From: Trichomonas vaginalis G3
Lineage: Eukaryota > Parabasalia > Trichomonadida > Trichomonadidae
NCBI RefSeq assembly: GCF_026262505.1
Contig: NC_067208.1
Location: 2,542,001 to 2,606,000 of the forward strand
Direction of reading: 5' to 3'
DNA: 64,000 bases
The first letter of the stretch is position 1, and each line of letters opens with the position of its first letter. Positions 27,738 to 39,022 of this stretch are shown one piece after another. A program made the position numbers and the translations under genes. Below the pieces are notes generated by a model, which was not told where the DNA came from, did no database searches, and saw only the letters and a program-made list of their open reading frames with translations.

Positions 27738-28832
27738 AGGGTCCACTGTAAGGCCAAATAAGGCCTATCGTCGTCCCAAAAATATTGCTCAAGATGGTGT
27801 TTTTACTAAGGCCCAAAACTTAAAAAACACAAAAAAATTAACTTTACTCTTTTGAGATCCTTATCAGATGTGCAACAATTTGATGCAGTATCGCAATTCG
27901 AATCAGATTTTTTAATGTAGATGTACTCTAACATTCTTGAAAAAATGCAAAATGATATTAATCAAGCTTTTCATTTCTGTATCATACACGAAACAAAATC
28001 ATTCATTATACTAAAATTTATCAAAGTTTGAATAATGAAAAAAATAATATCTAAATTTTTACATTGAGTCGGCTATTGATATGGTCAATATTAAATCGTT
28101 TAAAAATGGGCATTGGCCAGAATAATACCCACTAAAATACACATTTTTTTAAATTTTATCAATTTGTTATGGTATATCTTTATGATAATGAATAAAATGC
28201 TTATCTTTCATAAGTCAATACATAATTTATGCTGAAACACAAAAAATAACACGAAAATTTTTGGCCAACATTTCAAAACGAAGGATAGTGCTTTGAATAT
28301 ATAAACAATAATACTTTGTCTAGAGAATTAAATTTGTGCTATCCAATTGTCAATTCTTTGAATTTTTTATAAAATGCACGATATTCCGGCATTAGCCTCA
28401 ATAAATATAAACTACATGCATCACAATATTAGGATGTAATGGCATTAAAGCGAATTTCCTAATTTCTTCTCAATTTAATTCCTAGAAAAACTTAGGAATT
28501 AATGATTGGAAATAGGTCAAAAAATTCCTAATATAAAATTTATACTTAAATTAAAATCAAAATTCGAAAATATCTATTTTTCAAAACACGCATCCAGAAG
28601 CGAAAAAATTCGAAAAAATCATGTTCTTATAAAACTCGCTGATTTTGCAATTTTTATGTGATTTGAAGTGATAGAATGTATTATCATCTTACTAAAACAT
28701 ATACTTTATTATTACATTCACAAAATATTAATCAGAACACTAGGAAAAGTGGATTTTCGAAAAAAGATGATAACGATTATTTGCAAATCGCCTCTCAATT
28801 TTGAGAGACTTTCAATTTTTACAGTGGACCCT
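27738..28832. mobile_element. MITE-like element with 14-bp TIRs and TA (or TTAA) target site
   Basis: TAAGGGTCCACTGTAA at 27736-27751 is exactly complementary to 28819-28834. Counting TA as the target duplication gives 14-bp TIRs and a 1,095-bp element, as in Tc1/mariner relatives; a TTAA target is equally compatible at both ends. The interior is AT-rich with no open gene. It sits about 50 bp upstream of the host-like gene at 28886. Confidence 0.6.
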
Positions 28833-28880
28833 TAAGTTTCACAAAAATTTGAATAGCATTCATTTACAAAGGAATTTAGC

Positions 28881-28888
28881 TCATTATG
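28881..28888 (+). promoter_or_regulatory. Trichomonad Inr at the start codon
   Basis: TCATTATG overlaps the ATG of the next gene and fits the TCA(+1)YW-type initiator of T. vaginalis. Confidence 0.6.
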
Positions 28889-29344
28889 ATGAACTACACA
28901 TTTGTTAATGGACTCTTCCCTGTTTTCCCTGTCGAAGCCCACAAGCACAATACAACCCAATCACAGAGAGACAATGAAAGAATTGAGAAACGCAAGATGA
29001 AGAACGGACTCAAGACAGAATACATATATGCATACTTCAACAGACTTATTGGCTCTCATGTCACATTCCCACTTCTTCTCTCCTTTGCCAAAATCTTTGC
29101 CCAAGATCTTCAGATCTACATTGATCGTTTGGCCAAGCGAAACAGATCGGCATTACTTTGCTGGTATGCCGAGAACTGGGATTCAATCAAACCCGCTCTC
29201 CACAGAGTCGTTAAAGATCTTAACATTCAATCCATTGTCGGCAACCAGGCCAGGCCAGCTACAAACGAAATCGTTATTTCTCAGGTCACAAACCAAAAAA
29301 TGTGCGATCCTTCCGATCTTTCTCAACTCCTTAATTACCATTAA
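28886..29344 (+). CDS. Host-like hypothetical protein, 152 residues
   Basis: The open frame from the ATG overlapping an Inr has codon use unlike the Mavericks: many C-ending codons, and GATC at about seven sites in 459 bp. The N terminus (NGLFPVFPVEAHKHN) is followed by helical segments (IYAYFNRLIGSHVTFPLLLSF, LQIYIDRLAKRNRSALLCWY). I recognise no domain. The coding bias and promoter suggest a real trichomonad gene or gene fragment rather than part of a Maverick. Confidence 0.6.
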   Translation: MMNYTFVNGLFPVFPVEAHKHNTTQSQRDNERIEKRKMKNGLKTEYIYAYFNRLIGSHVTFPLLLSFAKIFAQDLQIYIDRLAKRNRSALLCWYAENWDSIKPALHRVVKDLNIQSIVGNQARPATNEIVISQVTNQKMCDPSDLSQLLNYH

Positions 29345-29660
29345 TTTGTAATTATTAACCATGTTAATTCCATATTTAGGATTGTTTAACTTAATGTTTT
29401 AATAAAGGATAAATATGGATTTTTAAATATGATTGTTGAAATATTTTTGATATTGAAAAATCAAGGAATGCTCAGAAAAGTAGTAGATTTTCATATAAAA
29501 TATTCAAAATATAATCTCAAAAAATATTCCGAAATTATAATGGTGAAATATAGCTCAACACCAAAAAAAGGACCATATATGATTCCCGATAAAAACGTTT
29601 CTTTATTCAAAAAATAAACAACATAAAAATCATTTTACAATTGCGATTTTGCATGAATTT
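29345..29660. other. AT-rich spacer before Maverick E2
   Basis: A 62-codon AT-rich frame (29429-29617) is present but has no protein-like features beyond Lys/Ile richness. Nothing else is visible. Confidence 0.4.
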
Positions 29661-29668
29661 AAAAAAAA

Positions 29669-29740
29669 GTAGTGGGGCTTCCAGGCGCGTTGCGCCCTCT
29701 AGCCCCGAAGATGTTTAGTATAAATGAAGTTTTTATTCGG
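29669..29740. repeat. E2 left terminal inverted repeat
   Basis: It matches the E1 TIRs closely. Its small hairpin reads GGCGC-GTT-GCGCC where E1 has GGCAC-TTC-GTGCC, so both stem arms changed together. Confidence 0.85.
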
Positions 29741-29747
29741 AAAATTG

Positions 29748-30650
29748 TTAGTCTTCTGGTGTGAATTCGGAGGACTCTTCTTGGATAGAGTCTTGTATTT
29801 CCTCCTCCTCTTCTTCCTCCTCCATTGCTTCTGGGAAGAAGCCTTCTTCTGGGTCGAAAACATTATATAATGTGTAATTGAATGACACATTATATCTTTC
29901 TTTGAGTTCGCTCCTGACAAAGAACTTAGTTCCAGGAATACAGAAGACTTCTGTGCGTTGGAAAAGCTGATGTCCTGGAACGAATTTGGCAATTAGAGAC
30001 TTCTTTTTTCCGAATTGTTCAGGAGTTTTCATGACGACAGTAACAACATCTCCATCTGCGAGGTCTTGTTGTTGTTCGGAAAGGTAAAGAGCAATGATAT
30101 GAATGGTTGCTGCGTTGAATTCGAGAAAGTCGAATTCAAATTGTGTTGTCGTATAACATTCAAACCATTTTGTACAGTTGTCTCCGAACTCGTCAACGTA
30201 TTCATCTTCGTCATATCCGTAACTAAAGACTTGGAATTCGGCAATTCTCGTGTCGAATGACCGTTGGATGTAACGAGGAAGATTTTGACGAACTTGGTAT
30301 AAAGTTCTCAACATTATAAGCTTAGTAAATGTTGGAAAATACTGAACTAAGACATCGCTAAGCTCAATTGGACTTGGAATTGTCTTAGTAAGTTCAATTG
30401 AACTAGTAATTGCTTTGTTCAGAACTTCACAGAACTGAGTATTGTATGTAGCGTCTGGTTGTGTGTTTTCTTCGGCGTCTTTGAGATATTTAGAGCAAAT
30501 TTGTTGAAGAATTTCTCTTAATTCGCTGTTAGACTTTTTGGTGGTTATTCTAACCGCTGTGCCAGTTCTTGGAGGTTGTGGGGCTTTGGCTTTGGTTAGC
30601 GGTTGAGAATTGTTAATGTTTGAATTGTGGTTAACAGCGTTGGCTTCCAT
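29748..30650 (-). CDS. About 300-residue acidic-tailed Maverick protein
   Basis: The first ATG in frame is at 30650 (MEANAVNHNSNINNS). The N-terminal 60 residues are low complexity. The middle is mixed alpha/beta (FPTFTKLIMLRTLYQVRQNL, FEFDFLEFNAATIHIIALYL), and the last 30 residues are almost all Glu/Asp. It is open and is the first gene inside the left TIR. E1 keeps only a scrap of its 3' end at its right terminus. The acidic tail suggests interaction with a basic partner such as histones or a viral core protein. No family recognised. Confidence 0.6.
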   Translation of the reverse strand: MEANAVNHNSNINNSQPLTKAKAPQPPRTGTAVRITTKKSNSELREILQQICSKYLKDAEENTQPDATYNTQFCEVLNKAITSSIELTKTIPSPIELSDVLVQYFPTFTKLIMLRTLYQVRQNLPRYIQRSFDTRIAEFQVFSYGYDEDEYVDEFGDNCTKWFECYTTTQFEFDFLEFNAATIHIIALYLSEQQQDLADGDVVTVVMKTPEQFGKKKSLIAKFVPGHQLFQRTEVFCIPGTKFFVRSELKERYNVSFNYTLYNVFDPEEGFFPEAMEEEEEEEEIQDSIQEESSEFTPED

Positions 30651-31120
30651 TATGAAAAATGAACTGTTTTTTTCGGACCACTCATAGAAAAGTTTGAGAT
30701 AAACCGTTTTCGTCAACGGAGACCCCCTCTATTTTTTATTTTATTGAATAGTTACCGTTGGCAAACCGTTCCATCTCAAATATTGAATGAACTATAAACG
30801 TTTTTTGTTTTCTATATATACTTTTTTGTCCAACGGTAAAACTTTTTACACAACGGTTTTTGAGAGTCGTCGCCGTTGACTTTTTTGTAGAGCACTCAAA
30901 ATAGTATAACTTTGTCCGGACAAGTAAGGGTCTATCGTCGCTACAGGAAAAGTTACAGGCGTTCCAAGGAAGTATACTTTGAGAAGCCTTTTTCCCCTTA
31001 TAGAATGAGATAGGACGGTTATTTTACAAAACTGACAACACTTTGACCGAGTAGTTTTTTGTGCTGAACAAAAAGTGTCATATAAACATCTGTCAAAAAC
31101 CGTTTTTTACTTCACTTAAA
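30651..31120. promoter_or_regulatory. Divergent intergenic region
   Basis: About 470 bp separate two divergent genes and hold several AACGG/CCGTT motifs (for example ACAACGGTTTTTGAG and CCAACGGTAAAAC). The last 130 bp match the region upstream of the E1 large gene. No GATC dyad is present. Confidence 0.4.
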
Positions 31121-34100
31121 ATGCCACGTAAGCTACGTAAGAATATACGTAAGAGGAAGGGAGCATTGAAACATCCAATAGTAAAACTGACACCACAACA
31201 ACAGTTGCAACAACAAATTATGAATGACCCCACTATGTTGCAACAAATGTCAAGCAACCCTATGCTTTTAAACCGAGTTATTGGTGCACAGAGTGGAGGT
31301 TTAAGAGCGGCACTTTTAGCGAAAATGGCAGGCTATGGTGGAGCTGCAGACGGAACAGCTTATAACCCTCAAAGTCAAATGAATTTGAGTTCACTCAAAA
31401 ATCAAATAACAGATGTCAAAAAGTCAAACATAGACATACAGAAACAAATAAGTGAAAACGAAAAGAAACTAGAATATGACAGACACACAAAGAAACTCAA
31501 TGAGTTAAACGTAGAGAAAAAAAAAGAAAGAAGAACAACTGAAAGAACTAAGTACAGAGGAATATGCGAAAAAAGTGTCAGAAAAAGCAGCAGAAGTAGC
31601 AAAAATGGAACAAGATATTATAAATTTGAAAAACCATACTACTCAATATAAAGTACTGAAAGATGAAGAGATAAAACAAAAAGCCATGAAGACATATATG
31701 GATAGCGATGAGTATAAAAAAGAAGTTGAAGCAAATGTAAAGGCAGAAAAACTTTTACAGTTGCAAAACCAAACCGTACAGTATGAAAACTTAGCACAAG
31801 AAAGTAAAAATAACGACGCAGCCATGCAAAAGGCAATGAAAAGCGCAGAATATATAAAAGCTAATAATGACTGGTTAGATGCCCAAGCCAACGCTAAAGC
31901 AGCCCAACTTATAGGGTCAATAAGGACAAAAATACAAGCGGATGAAGACAGTTCAAATGAAGCTTTAATGAATGCTGACTTTAAGAATGCCTTCGAAGCT
32001 CTTCATAGTAAGGTGAAACTAGTGAACGACTTCTCATCTGGAAAGAAACTGAAGTCTGAAGGTTTCGACAACGAGTTAAGAGAAGTAGCACAAAATATGA
32101 CGAAAATAACAGATGCAGCAACGAGACAGGCAGTTCAAAGTGCCTATGACGCCGTTAGAGCAACTGTTGTGGAAAGTCAAGAAAAAGAGTTACAACAGAC
32201 CAAAACAGACCTAGTAAATGCTTTCTTAAGAACGAAAAGTCAGGTAGGACATTATGCTGCAGATGGAACATATGTGCCAGCTGGTGGAACTTATATACCA
32301 CCAAACCCTCCAAGAGAAGCACCTGCACCAGGACTACCTAAAACATTTACATCGTCACATGGACACAGGCACAGGCATGCACCAAAACCAACACAACAAC
32401 CAACAGTTCAAAATCCAGCACCACAACAACAACCAAAACCAACAGTTCAAAATCCAGCACAGCAACCAACAGTTCAAAACCCTGCACAGCAACAACAACC
32501 AACACAACAACCAACAGTTCAAAATCCAGCACAACAACAACCAAAACCAACACAGCAACCAACAGTTCAAAACCCTGCACAACAACAACCACAAACAGAG
32601 CAAGGACATAAAAGAAGTAGAGAAAAAGGAAACCAAGAATTCTTAAAAATGCTTAAGGAAGATTATGGTTACCCAGATACTCTTGACTTTAGTGACAGAT
32701 ATAAAGAAGCTATTAGAAAGTTCAAGGAAGGAAATACTGACCCGAACCTATTTAGCTTTATGGCTCAGCATCAAATCGGATATAATCTCAAACCTGGAAA
32801 ATACAAGCTCGCTAAGGGATATGATTTAATAGCATATCATCCAAATGACATGAATGAATTTACTCCGAGATATTTGATGTCAGAGCTAAATGATAATTCA
32901 ACTCTCTTCATGAAACGCGTAAAAAATAGAGACGGAACGAAAGAAGAAAGGTTTATGAGTCCGGATGACTTAGATAGGGAACTTGTTAAAAACGGTCTCG
33001 GAATATATGAAATGCCAGCAGATGAGGTACAAGAAACTCAACAGGAAGAAGTTCAGATACAACCAGTCATGGAAGAAATAGTTCAGCAACAACAGCTAGA
33101 AGAGCCTGAAGGAAACGAACAAATCCCTCCTTTGGAAACTAACTTCACAGAACTAGATGAAGATTTGGAACAGCCGAAAAATCTTGACCCTCAACAAGAG
33201 TATGAGGAGAATATGGAATCTTTCCAAGAGTCTAAGAAAAATTCGGCTGACATAGTAGAAGAATATCGAAAAATGTTCACCGACATACAAAAGACTCCAA
33301 CATCAGATGAAAATATTCAGCATAGAATGGAAGTACTGAAAGAAAATGTACGCAAATACAATAATCCTTTTTACTTACGACCATATAACGTTCAATCTTT
33401 GGCTGAACTCGGTGAAAATAAAAGGTTTAATTTCAACAAAACATATAGAAATGAAACATTGTTTAAAGTTCATTCAGAACCTAACCATTATGGAAACAAA
33501 ACTACTTTTGTTTCTGCAGACTATGGAACTACAATGAGATGGGGTCATAAAGCTAATCCGGATAGGTGGTTCATAAACTTACAACCTCAATTCCAAGAAG
33601 TTGTAGACGCAATGGAAGTGAATGGTGAACCAGATATAGCTGGTATTTTCAGCACGGCTTTAATGCCATTGAAATATATGAAAGATGCAGATATTTTGGA
33701 CCAGTATGAAATGAACATGGCTGAGGGAAATATAACACCTGACGTTCTAGAACATTTATCTCAAAGAACTACACAGAACCATAGAGATGGTATATTTGGT
33801 GAAGAGTTTAGAAAGAGAGTTAGGGAGAGAGAAGGAAGAGAACCTATTGTATATGACCTTGCAAACGAAAGTTTGCAAAATGTCATAAAAACTTACTTTG
33901 CAGACAATGAACCGAGAAGGGATGAATATTTAAGAAAACTCAAATGGACAGTACCAAATGAAATGTTAGTATTGAAAAACATGTTCCATGACAAAATAAA
34001 ACCAACTACAGAAATAAATGACGCAAGACTGAAACGTTGGGTAAAAGCTTTCCCATTCACAAAAGATATTATTGGTAACATGGAAAGAAAACCAGAATGG

Positions 34101-34397
34101 CTACAAAAACATATATTTGGAAACGAGCTTATTCCATATGGACAAGCTCTGTTTGAAGAGCTTGAACCGGAAACTCAGGAAAGAGTCATGCAAACAATAC
34201 GCGAAGACTCAAATACAAACTATGACAAAATCTTTCTAGGATATAGGTTACCTGAGATGGGCGACCAGAGCCCAAAGGCAAAAAGGACATGGGAAATTTA
34301 CAACATACTAGGTGAACATGAGGCAAAGATGCAACAACTTGAAGCAGAGGGCAAGTTACCAAAAGCGACACCAAAGAAGAAGAGTAGAACAAAGTGA
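31121..34397 (+). pseudogene. Large (about 1,090-residue) Maverick protein, E2 copy
   Basis: The same ATG and basic N terminus (MPRKLRKNIRKRK) as the E1 copy. It has long charged helices, one GTYVPAG-GTYIPP unit instead of the several in E1, and a PTVQNPAQQQ linker longer than E1's. An acidic zone and a conserved C-terminal third end in KKKSRTK. The linker length differs between copies while the flanks are nearly identical, typical of repeat slippage. Function unknown; place beside the capsid genes suggests a virion role. About one break. Confidence 0.65.
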
Positions 34398-34550
34398 AAG
34401 TAGTGAAGAAGTAACTTCATCTAGTGAAAGTAGTGGCAATGAAGGAAAAAGAAGAGTTAAAAACTCAGTCAGGAAGAAAGTAAAGCTTGGTACGAGTGGG
34501 TTCTATTATGACACATAAATCCAACTATTCTATATCTTTACCCATATGAA

Positions 34551-37282
34551 ATGTACGCCGCTCAGAATATAACGCCAACAGTTTTGGATGCCATGAACGG
34601 AAATGTTTCCGAATGGTATAACGAATGCGACAATGCCATTAGAAGGTCAGAAATAGTTCCTGGAACTTACGAATATACAACTGCTGTTTCTTATGGAAAC
34701 GTAGGGGAGTTTGGAGAAGGTTCTTCAACAACAGTAGATATTGCTTGCGACAGGTTTCATATTATTTCTATTGACAACTCTTTCTTATACGTGGAACAAG
34801 ACATTGAAATAAAACTTTCTGCCAAGTTGTCTGACAAGAAAGTAGGGTTGTTAGATTCGCGACGATAGGTGTCTTGGAAGATTTGCCTGGTGTCATCATA
34901 GTGTCTTTAAATCAAAAATTTTATTTTGGAGTTAGTTTTATTGATTTTTCAATAAAAAACATTTCTAAAACAAGAAAATAAAACGATAAAATATTTATAT
35001 TTTATATAAGGATCTTATATATTTAAAAAAATATCATTTTATTTTTTTCATTGGTGTCTGTCAAACCATAATACACTATTCAAAAATTCAATGTGTCTTG
35101 CGGTTTCAAAAGACACCTTCAAATTGAACGATAGCACAGACACTATTGAATTTTACCCATTGTATTTAGTTTTTACCCTTTTTATTTTTAAGAATTAATG
35201 ACTGAAACAGCCGTTTTGCTATGACCTCAATCACTTTTATTTATTATTTTAAATATTATTTAATTTTATTATTTGAATAGGCCAACTTATATTTGAGAAG
35301 CTCAATTTGAGACCACTTAATACATTGAAATATCATAAATATTGAAATATTAAAAAGTGTATTTCAAAATATTGAAATTATAAAATTTATAATACTGAAA
35401 TTGAGACAAATTAATAAATTCAATGTTTTTTTTTTGAAATAACTCTCAAATATTATTTTTTTGTTTATTTAATGATGAATAAATATGATTGCTTTAGTCA
35501 ATCATAAAAACTAATTTAAGTTTAAAATAATGAAAGGATAATTTGATCGTTTTTTAAAATACAATTATTTTTGATGATTTGCAAGAATCTTTGAAAAGAA
35601 TATAATATAGGTTCTATTTTTGTAAAATTTATCCAAATCATGTATTACATAAATTACGATTAAAACGATGAAAGAACCAAAAAGTGTGTTTTGTGTTTTG
35701 TTGTTGCGTGTTGGATGCGGGATCCTGTTATTTCCGAAATCGACAAAAAATTTGGAAATTTAATTTCCGAAATCGAAATTATATTAATGTTTTTAATATT
35801 CTTATATCAAAAGGATTAAAGTTCATTAAGAGAAAAACAATTCTTCTTCTTCAATCTATTGGCGCATTTATTTCTACACGCCAATAAGGAAGGGAAAATT
35901 ATAAGACACCATGGTGTCTTCAAAACGCTAATTTTTGATATTTTTAACAACCCTACAAGAAAGGTTGCAATGGAATTTTCTATGTCGGATACCAATATGC
36001 TCCAGAAGTTTTCATGGGATATAAGATATATTCTAACTCTGACTTAGTTCAAACAGTAACATGGGCAAACTATGAATGGTTCGCTTTGAGAAACTCAGTA
36101 CAACCACAAGCTAGAGAACAAACAGACCAGTATGCAACTATTGAGAAAATAAGAAGACTTGACCCTAACGTTCCAGGAGTTTATGTTAACCTTTCTGGAC
36201 AAACTGCAGCAGCAGTAACCAAAGTAAAACTGAAACTTAGAGTTCCTTTGTCATCTTTCCTCATCTTCAGGTTTTTAAGATACTTGCCAAACTGGGCAGG
36301 AAAAATTTCTATTGAACTTACTCCAAGCAAAAATAACTTAGTCATTGCACCAACACAAGACCCATTCACTATTACAGACGTAAAGGGAACAAATCAAACG
36401 TCATTCGCCGAATTTTGCAAAGACAAAGTTGACTTAGACTTTGGTTTCTCAAACTTCAACAATGAAGTAAACTATTATTTCAATGCTGCTGGAACTGCTT
36501 GGGACCCAGTTAAGTTCACATGCGAAAAATTTGAATGCAAGAGAATAGAAAGCAGACTTGCAGTCTATATGTTGGACCCAGATATTTCAAATGCTTTAGC
36601 TGCCAAATATATTGCAGTTCCACTTATGTTCCCTATACACCAAATATCTGTCAAAGACTTTGCAGGTGAAGTTGGAAACCAAAATCCAGGAGCCGCAGGT
36701 GCAAGAACAGATATTGCTTTAACAACTGCAATGAAACATGCAGATACTATGTTTGTACTGTTCAGACGAACTATAAATGACTATTCTTGTTTCTACAACC
36801 CTGGTATTAAATATCATATAAACATAGATGGCAAATATTATCCAAGAGAAGAATATTCTACAGTTGAGGATATGAGGTCATACAACTTGACATTAGATGC
36901 TATGAACTTTAACAACAACTTCACAACAACCATTAACCCTGAAATGCAAAGTTCTATTATGCCATATGTGAAAGTATGGACTCATACAGGAGGTCAAAAA
37001 ACTCAATATACAAATGGAGACCGTTCAAACTTTTGGCTTGGCATTCCATTTGCTGACTCAGAAGACTTTATGGGTGGTATTTCAACTGTTGGTACAGTTC
37101 AAATACAATATACTGGTGACAGAGACGGTCCAGATGAATTGAGAGCAAAGAAGTTTACAAAACCAATAGCACTTTTCACGGAAGATGCTCTTTTGAAGAT
37201 TCGTTCGATGAAACCTGCTGGGGCTCCTCAGATTGGCATAACGACAGCTTCCATCGAGCAGATTTTGGCAGCAGGTCAGTAA
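34551..37282 (+). pseudogene. Major capsid protein gene interrupted by a hAT-like element
   Basis: Capsid-coding sequence lies on both sides of a 1.1-kb insertion (34843-35955). The part to the right (to 37282) is open over about 420 residues with beta-rich blocks (LPNWAGKISIELTPSKNN, NYYFNAAGTAWDPVKF) ending in IEQILAAGQ. The identification as a Polinton major capsid protein rests on size, predicted strands and position. Apart from the insertion this copy is better preserved than in E1. Confidence 0.78.
34843..35955. mobile_element. Non-autonomous hAT-like transposon inside the capsid gene
   Basis: TIRs TAGGGTTGTTA / TAACAACCCTA bound a 1,113-bp element flanked by the 8-bp direct repeat CAAGAAAG (34835-34842 and 35956-35963). 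An 8-bp duplication and TAGGG ends fit the hAT superfamily. The interior has no credible gene. Several GTGTCTT/AAGACAC motifs lie within 300 bp of each end, as expected for subterminal transposase sites. It contains three GATCs, in contrast to the surrounding Maverick. Confidence 0.85.
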
Positions 37283-37595
37283 GTTGTTCTTGAACTGACT
37301 TCTCTCCGTCAAATATTGACAGTACGCCAGTTTTGACATAATATTGTATTATAAACTTTCCTTTAGTAATATCTGTAAGTTTTGAAGTTATATTTTTGTC
37401 TGCTTCAAGAACTTTCACCATTTCAGTTATACCAACTTTCTTTGCTTTATGAAAATATTTAGGTTCAGCAAAGACTGCTATTCTATAACATTTTCCATTG
37501 TTTGTGTAAAGAACTATTCTGTCAATGTATTTGTATTGTTTGTGAGTATAAACTTTGTTCTGCTTCAATTCAATAAGATATCCGAATACGTCCAT
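37176..37595 (-). CDS. 139-residue Maverick protein, antisense to capsid 3' end (E2 copy)
   Basis: Open and homologous to 21498-21917. It overlaps the major capsid gene tail-to-tail by 107 bp, as in E1. The start at 37595 is 18 bp from the divergent gene at 37614. Confidence 0.6.
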   Translation of the reverse strand: MDVFGYLIELKQNKVYTHKQYKYIDRIVLYTNNGKCYRIAVFAEPKYFHKAKKVGITEMVKVLEADKNITSKLTDITKGKFIIQYYVKTGVLSIFDGEKSVQEQLTDLLPKSARWKLSLCQSEEPQQVSSNESSKEHLP

Positions 37596-37613
37596 CTTTT
37601 TATTCTAAGTAAA
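37596..37613. promoter_or_regulatory. 18-bp bidirectional promoter (E2)
   Basis: CTTTTTATTCTAAGTAAA separates two divergent ATGs, the mirror of 21480-21497 in E1. Confidence 0.55.
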
Positions 37614-38191
37614 ATGTCATTTCCGAAAAATAGAAGCGTAAGTGTTTCAAAAGGTTTAATGGCGGTGGCAGATGTGAAGTTAAATTCACCAACTCAAACA
37701 AACAGTCAAAGTGTTGTTGTCAATGTCAAAGACAGAGATGTTGAAGTGGGGAAACCATACGAAGACGAAGATGGTATAACAATTGTTCCTGTAAAAGAAC
37801 CAACATATCCTGAAGTTAACAGAGACTTAAGTTCTGTTGCAGATATTCGAAACGACTACCAACAACTGAAAGACAAACTTCAAACTCAGGAGAAGATTTG
37901 TCAAGCTTTAAGTATAATGTTAAATTGGTCGAACACAACCCTGTAAAAGTGAACTCATATGTCATTGCACCTCATGAAGTTTTGAAAGAACTATTGAAAC
38001 TTTTGACAGAGGCAGACGATATAAACATCAAAGAAATAGAACCCGACATTGGTTGCTGTGGTGTTTCATATAATGTCATTGACAAGATATACGTTATGAA
38101 AGGAGGTGAAACGTTGAACTTAAAATATAGTTTCCCAGACGTTATAAAAATATTTGACGACCACAACATTTCATTAAAATTTATTTGCTAA
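37614..38191 (+). pseudogene. About 190-residue Maverick protein (E2 copy)
   Basis: This has the same MSFPKNRSVSVSKG start as in E1 and a C-terminal half reaching DDHNISLKFIC. It is followed after four bases by the minor capsid gene. About one break. Function unknown. Confidence 0.55.
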
Positions 38192-38195
38192 GTAA

Positions 38196-38993
38196 ATGGC
38201 AGAAGACATAATGGTTTATACTATTACGACTAAAAACCCTGAGTCATATAATTCTATAACAACAAACTTACAAAGTCCTCAAGGACGATATTGTAAACTA
38301 ACCTTAAACACAATGACGACTAAAGCCTGTTTTGCTCTTTTGACACCAGAAGACTTTATTGTTGTGAATGGTAAAAAATACTCCTTTGAAGATACTTACT
38401 CAGATATACCACCAACAGGTTTTGTTGACTTATTTAATACTTTAAGTACGGGTGTAACATGTGCTGCAACTAGAGCAGGTTTCATTATGTTTGGATGTCC
38501 GACTGAGTTTACTATAAACGATATGAGCTATAATACAAAACTTATTTCTGGTTTTTACTACCAACAGTTTCCTATAACAGGAAAAGGTGTCATACAAGGA
38601 ATGTCTATTCCATTGACATTAAGCACACCAATCTTATATATTGTTTCAAACTTAGGTTCAAAGTGTTATTCGAATGTCGACAGAAACTATTATGACCAAA
38701 AGATACTTATGCGTATAAACAATACTTTCTCTGCTGGTTTGCCTATTGTTCATTCGAATGCAGAATTTTCAACCTTAGTGAACTCAAACACTTTGGCAAG
38801 TATAACGTTGACATTAGTTGACGCAAACTTTGTTCCTGTAAAACTTTTATGTCCTATGTATTTGTCAATGACGGCAGAAAGTTTCGAATTGGAAGATGCA
38901 ACTGGTGAAAGTATTGTATTACAAGAACAACTTCAACAACAAATAGCTCAAGAACAACAAATGCAACAAATGGAACAACAAAGTCAAGAATAA
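38196..38993 (+). CDS. Minor capsid (penton-like) protein
   Basis: An open 265-residue frame. It is strand-rich throughout (VYTITTKNPESYNSITTN, CFALLTPEDFIVVNGKKYSF, LSTPILYIVSNLGSKCYSN, LASITLTLVDANFVPVKLL), with a Gln-rich C-terminal tail of about 25 residues. Size and adjacency to the major capsid gene suit the single jelly-roll penton base of Polinton virions. The E1 copy has the same sequence but is broken. Structure prediction would be decisive; I assign it from synteny and strand pattern. Confidence 0.68.
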   Translation: MAEDIMVYTITTKNPESYNSITTNLQSPQGRYCKLTLNTMTTKACFALLTPEDFIVVNGKKYSFEDTYSDIPPTGFVDLFNTLSTGVTCAATRAGFIMFGCPTEFTINDMSYNTKLISGFYYQQFPITGKGVIQGMSIPLTLSTPILYIVSNLGSKCYSNVDRNYYDQKILMRINNTFSAGLPIVHSNAEFSTLVNSNTLASITLTLVDANFVPVKLLCPMYLSMTAESFELEDATGESIVLQEQLQQQIAQEQQMQQMEQQSQE

Positions 38994-39022
38994 AAAAATA
39001 TTATTTTTTTATTTTTATAAAA

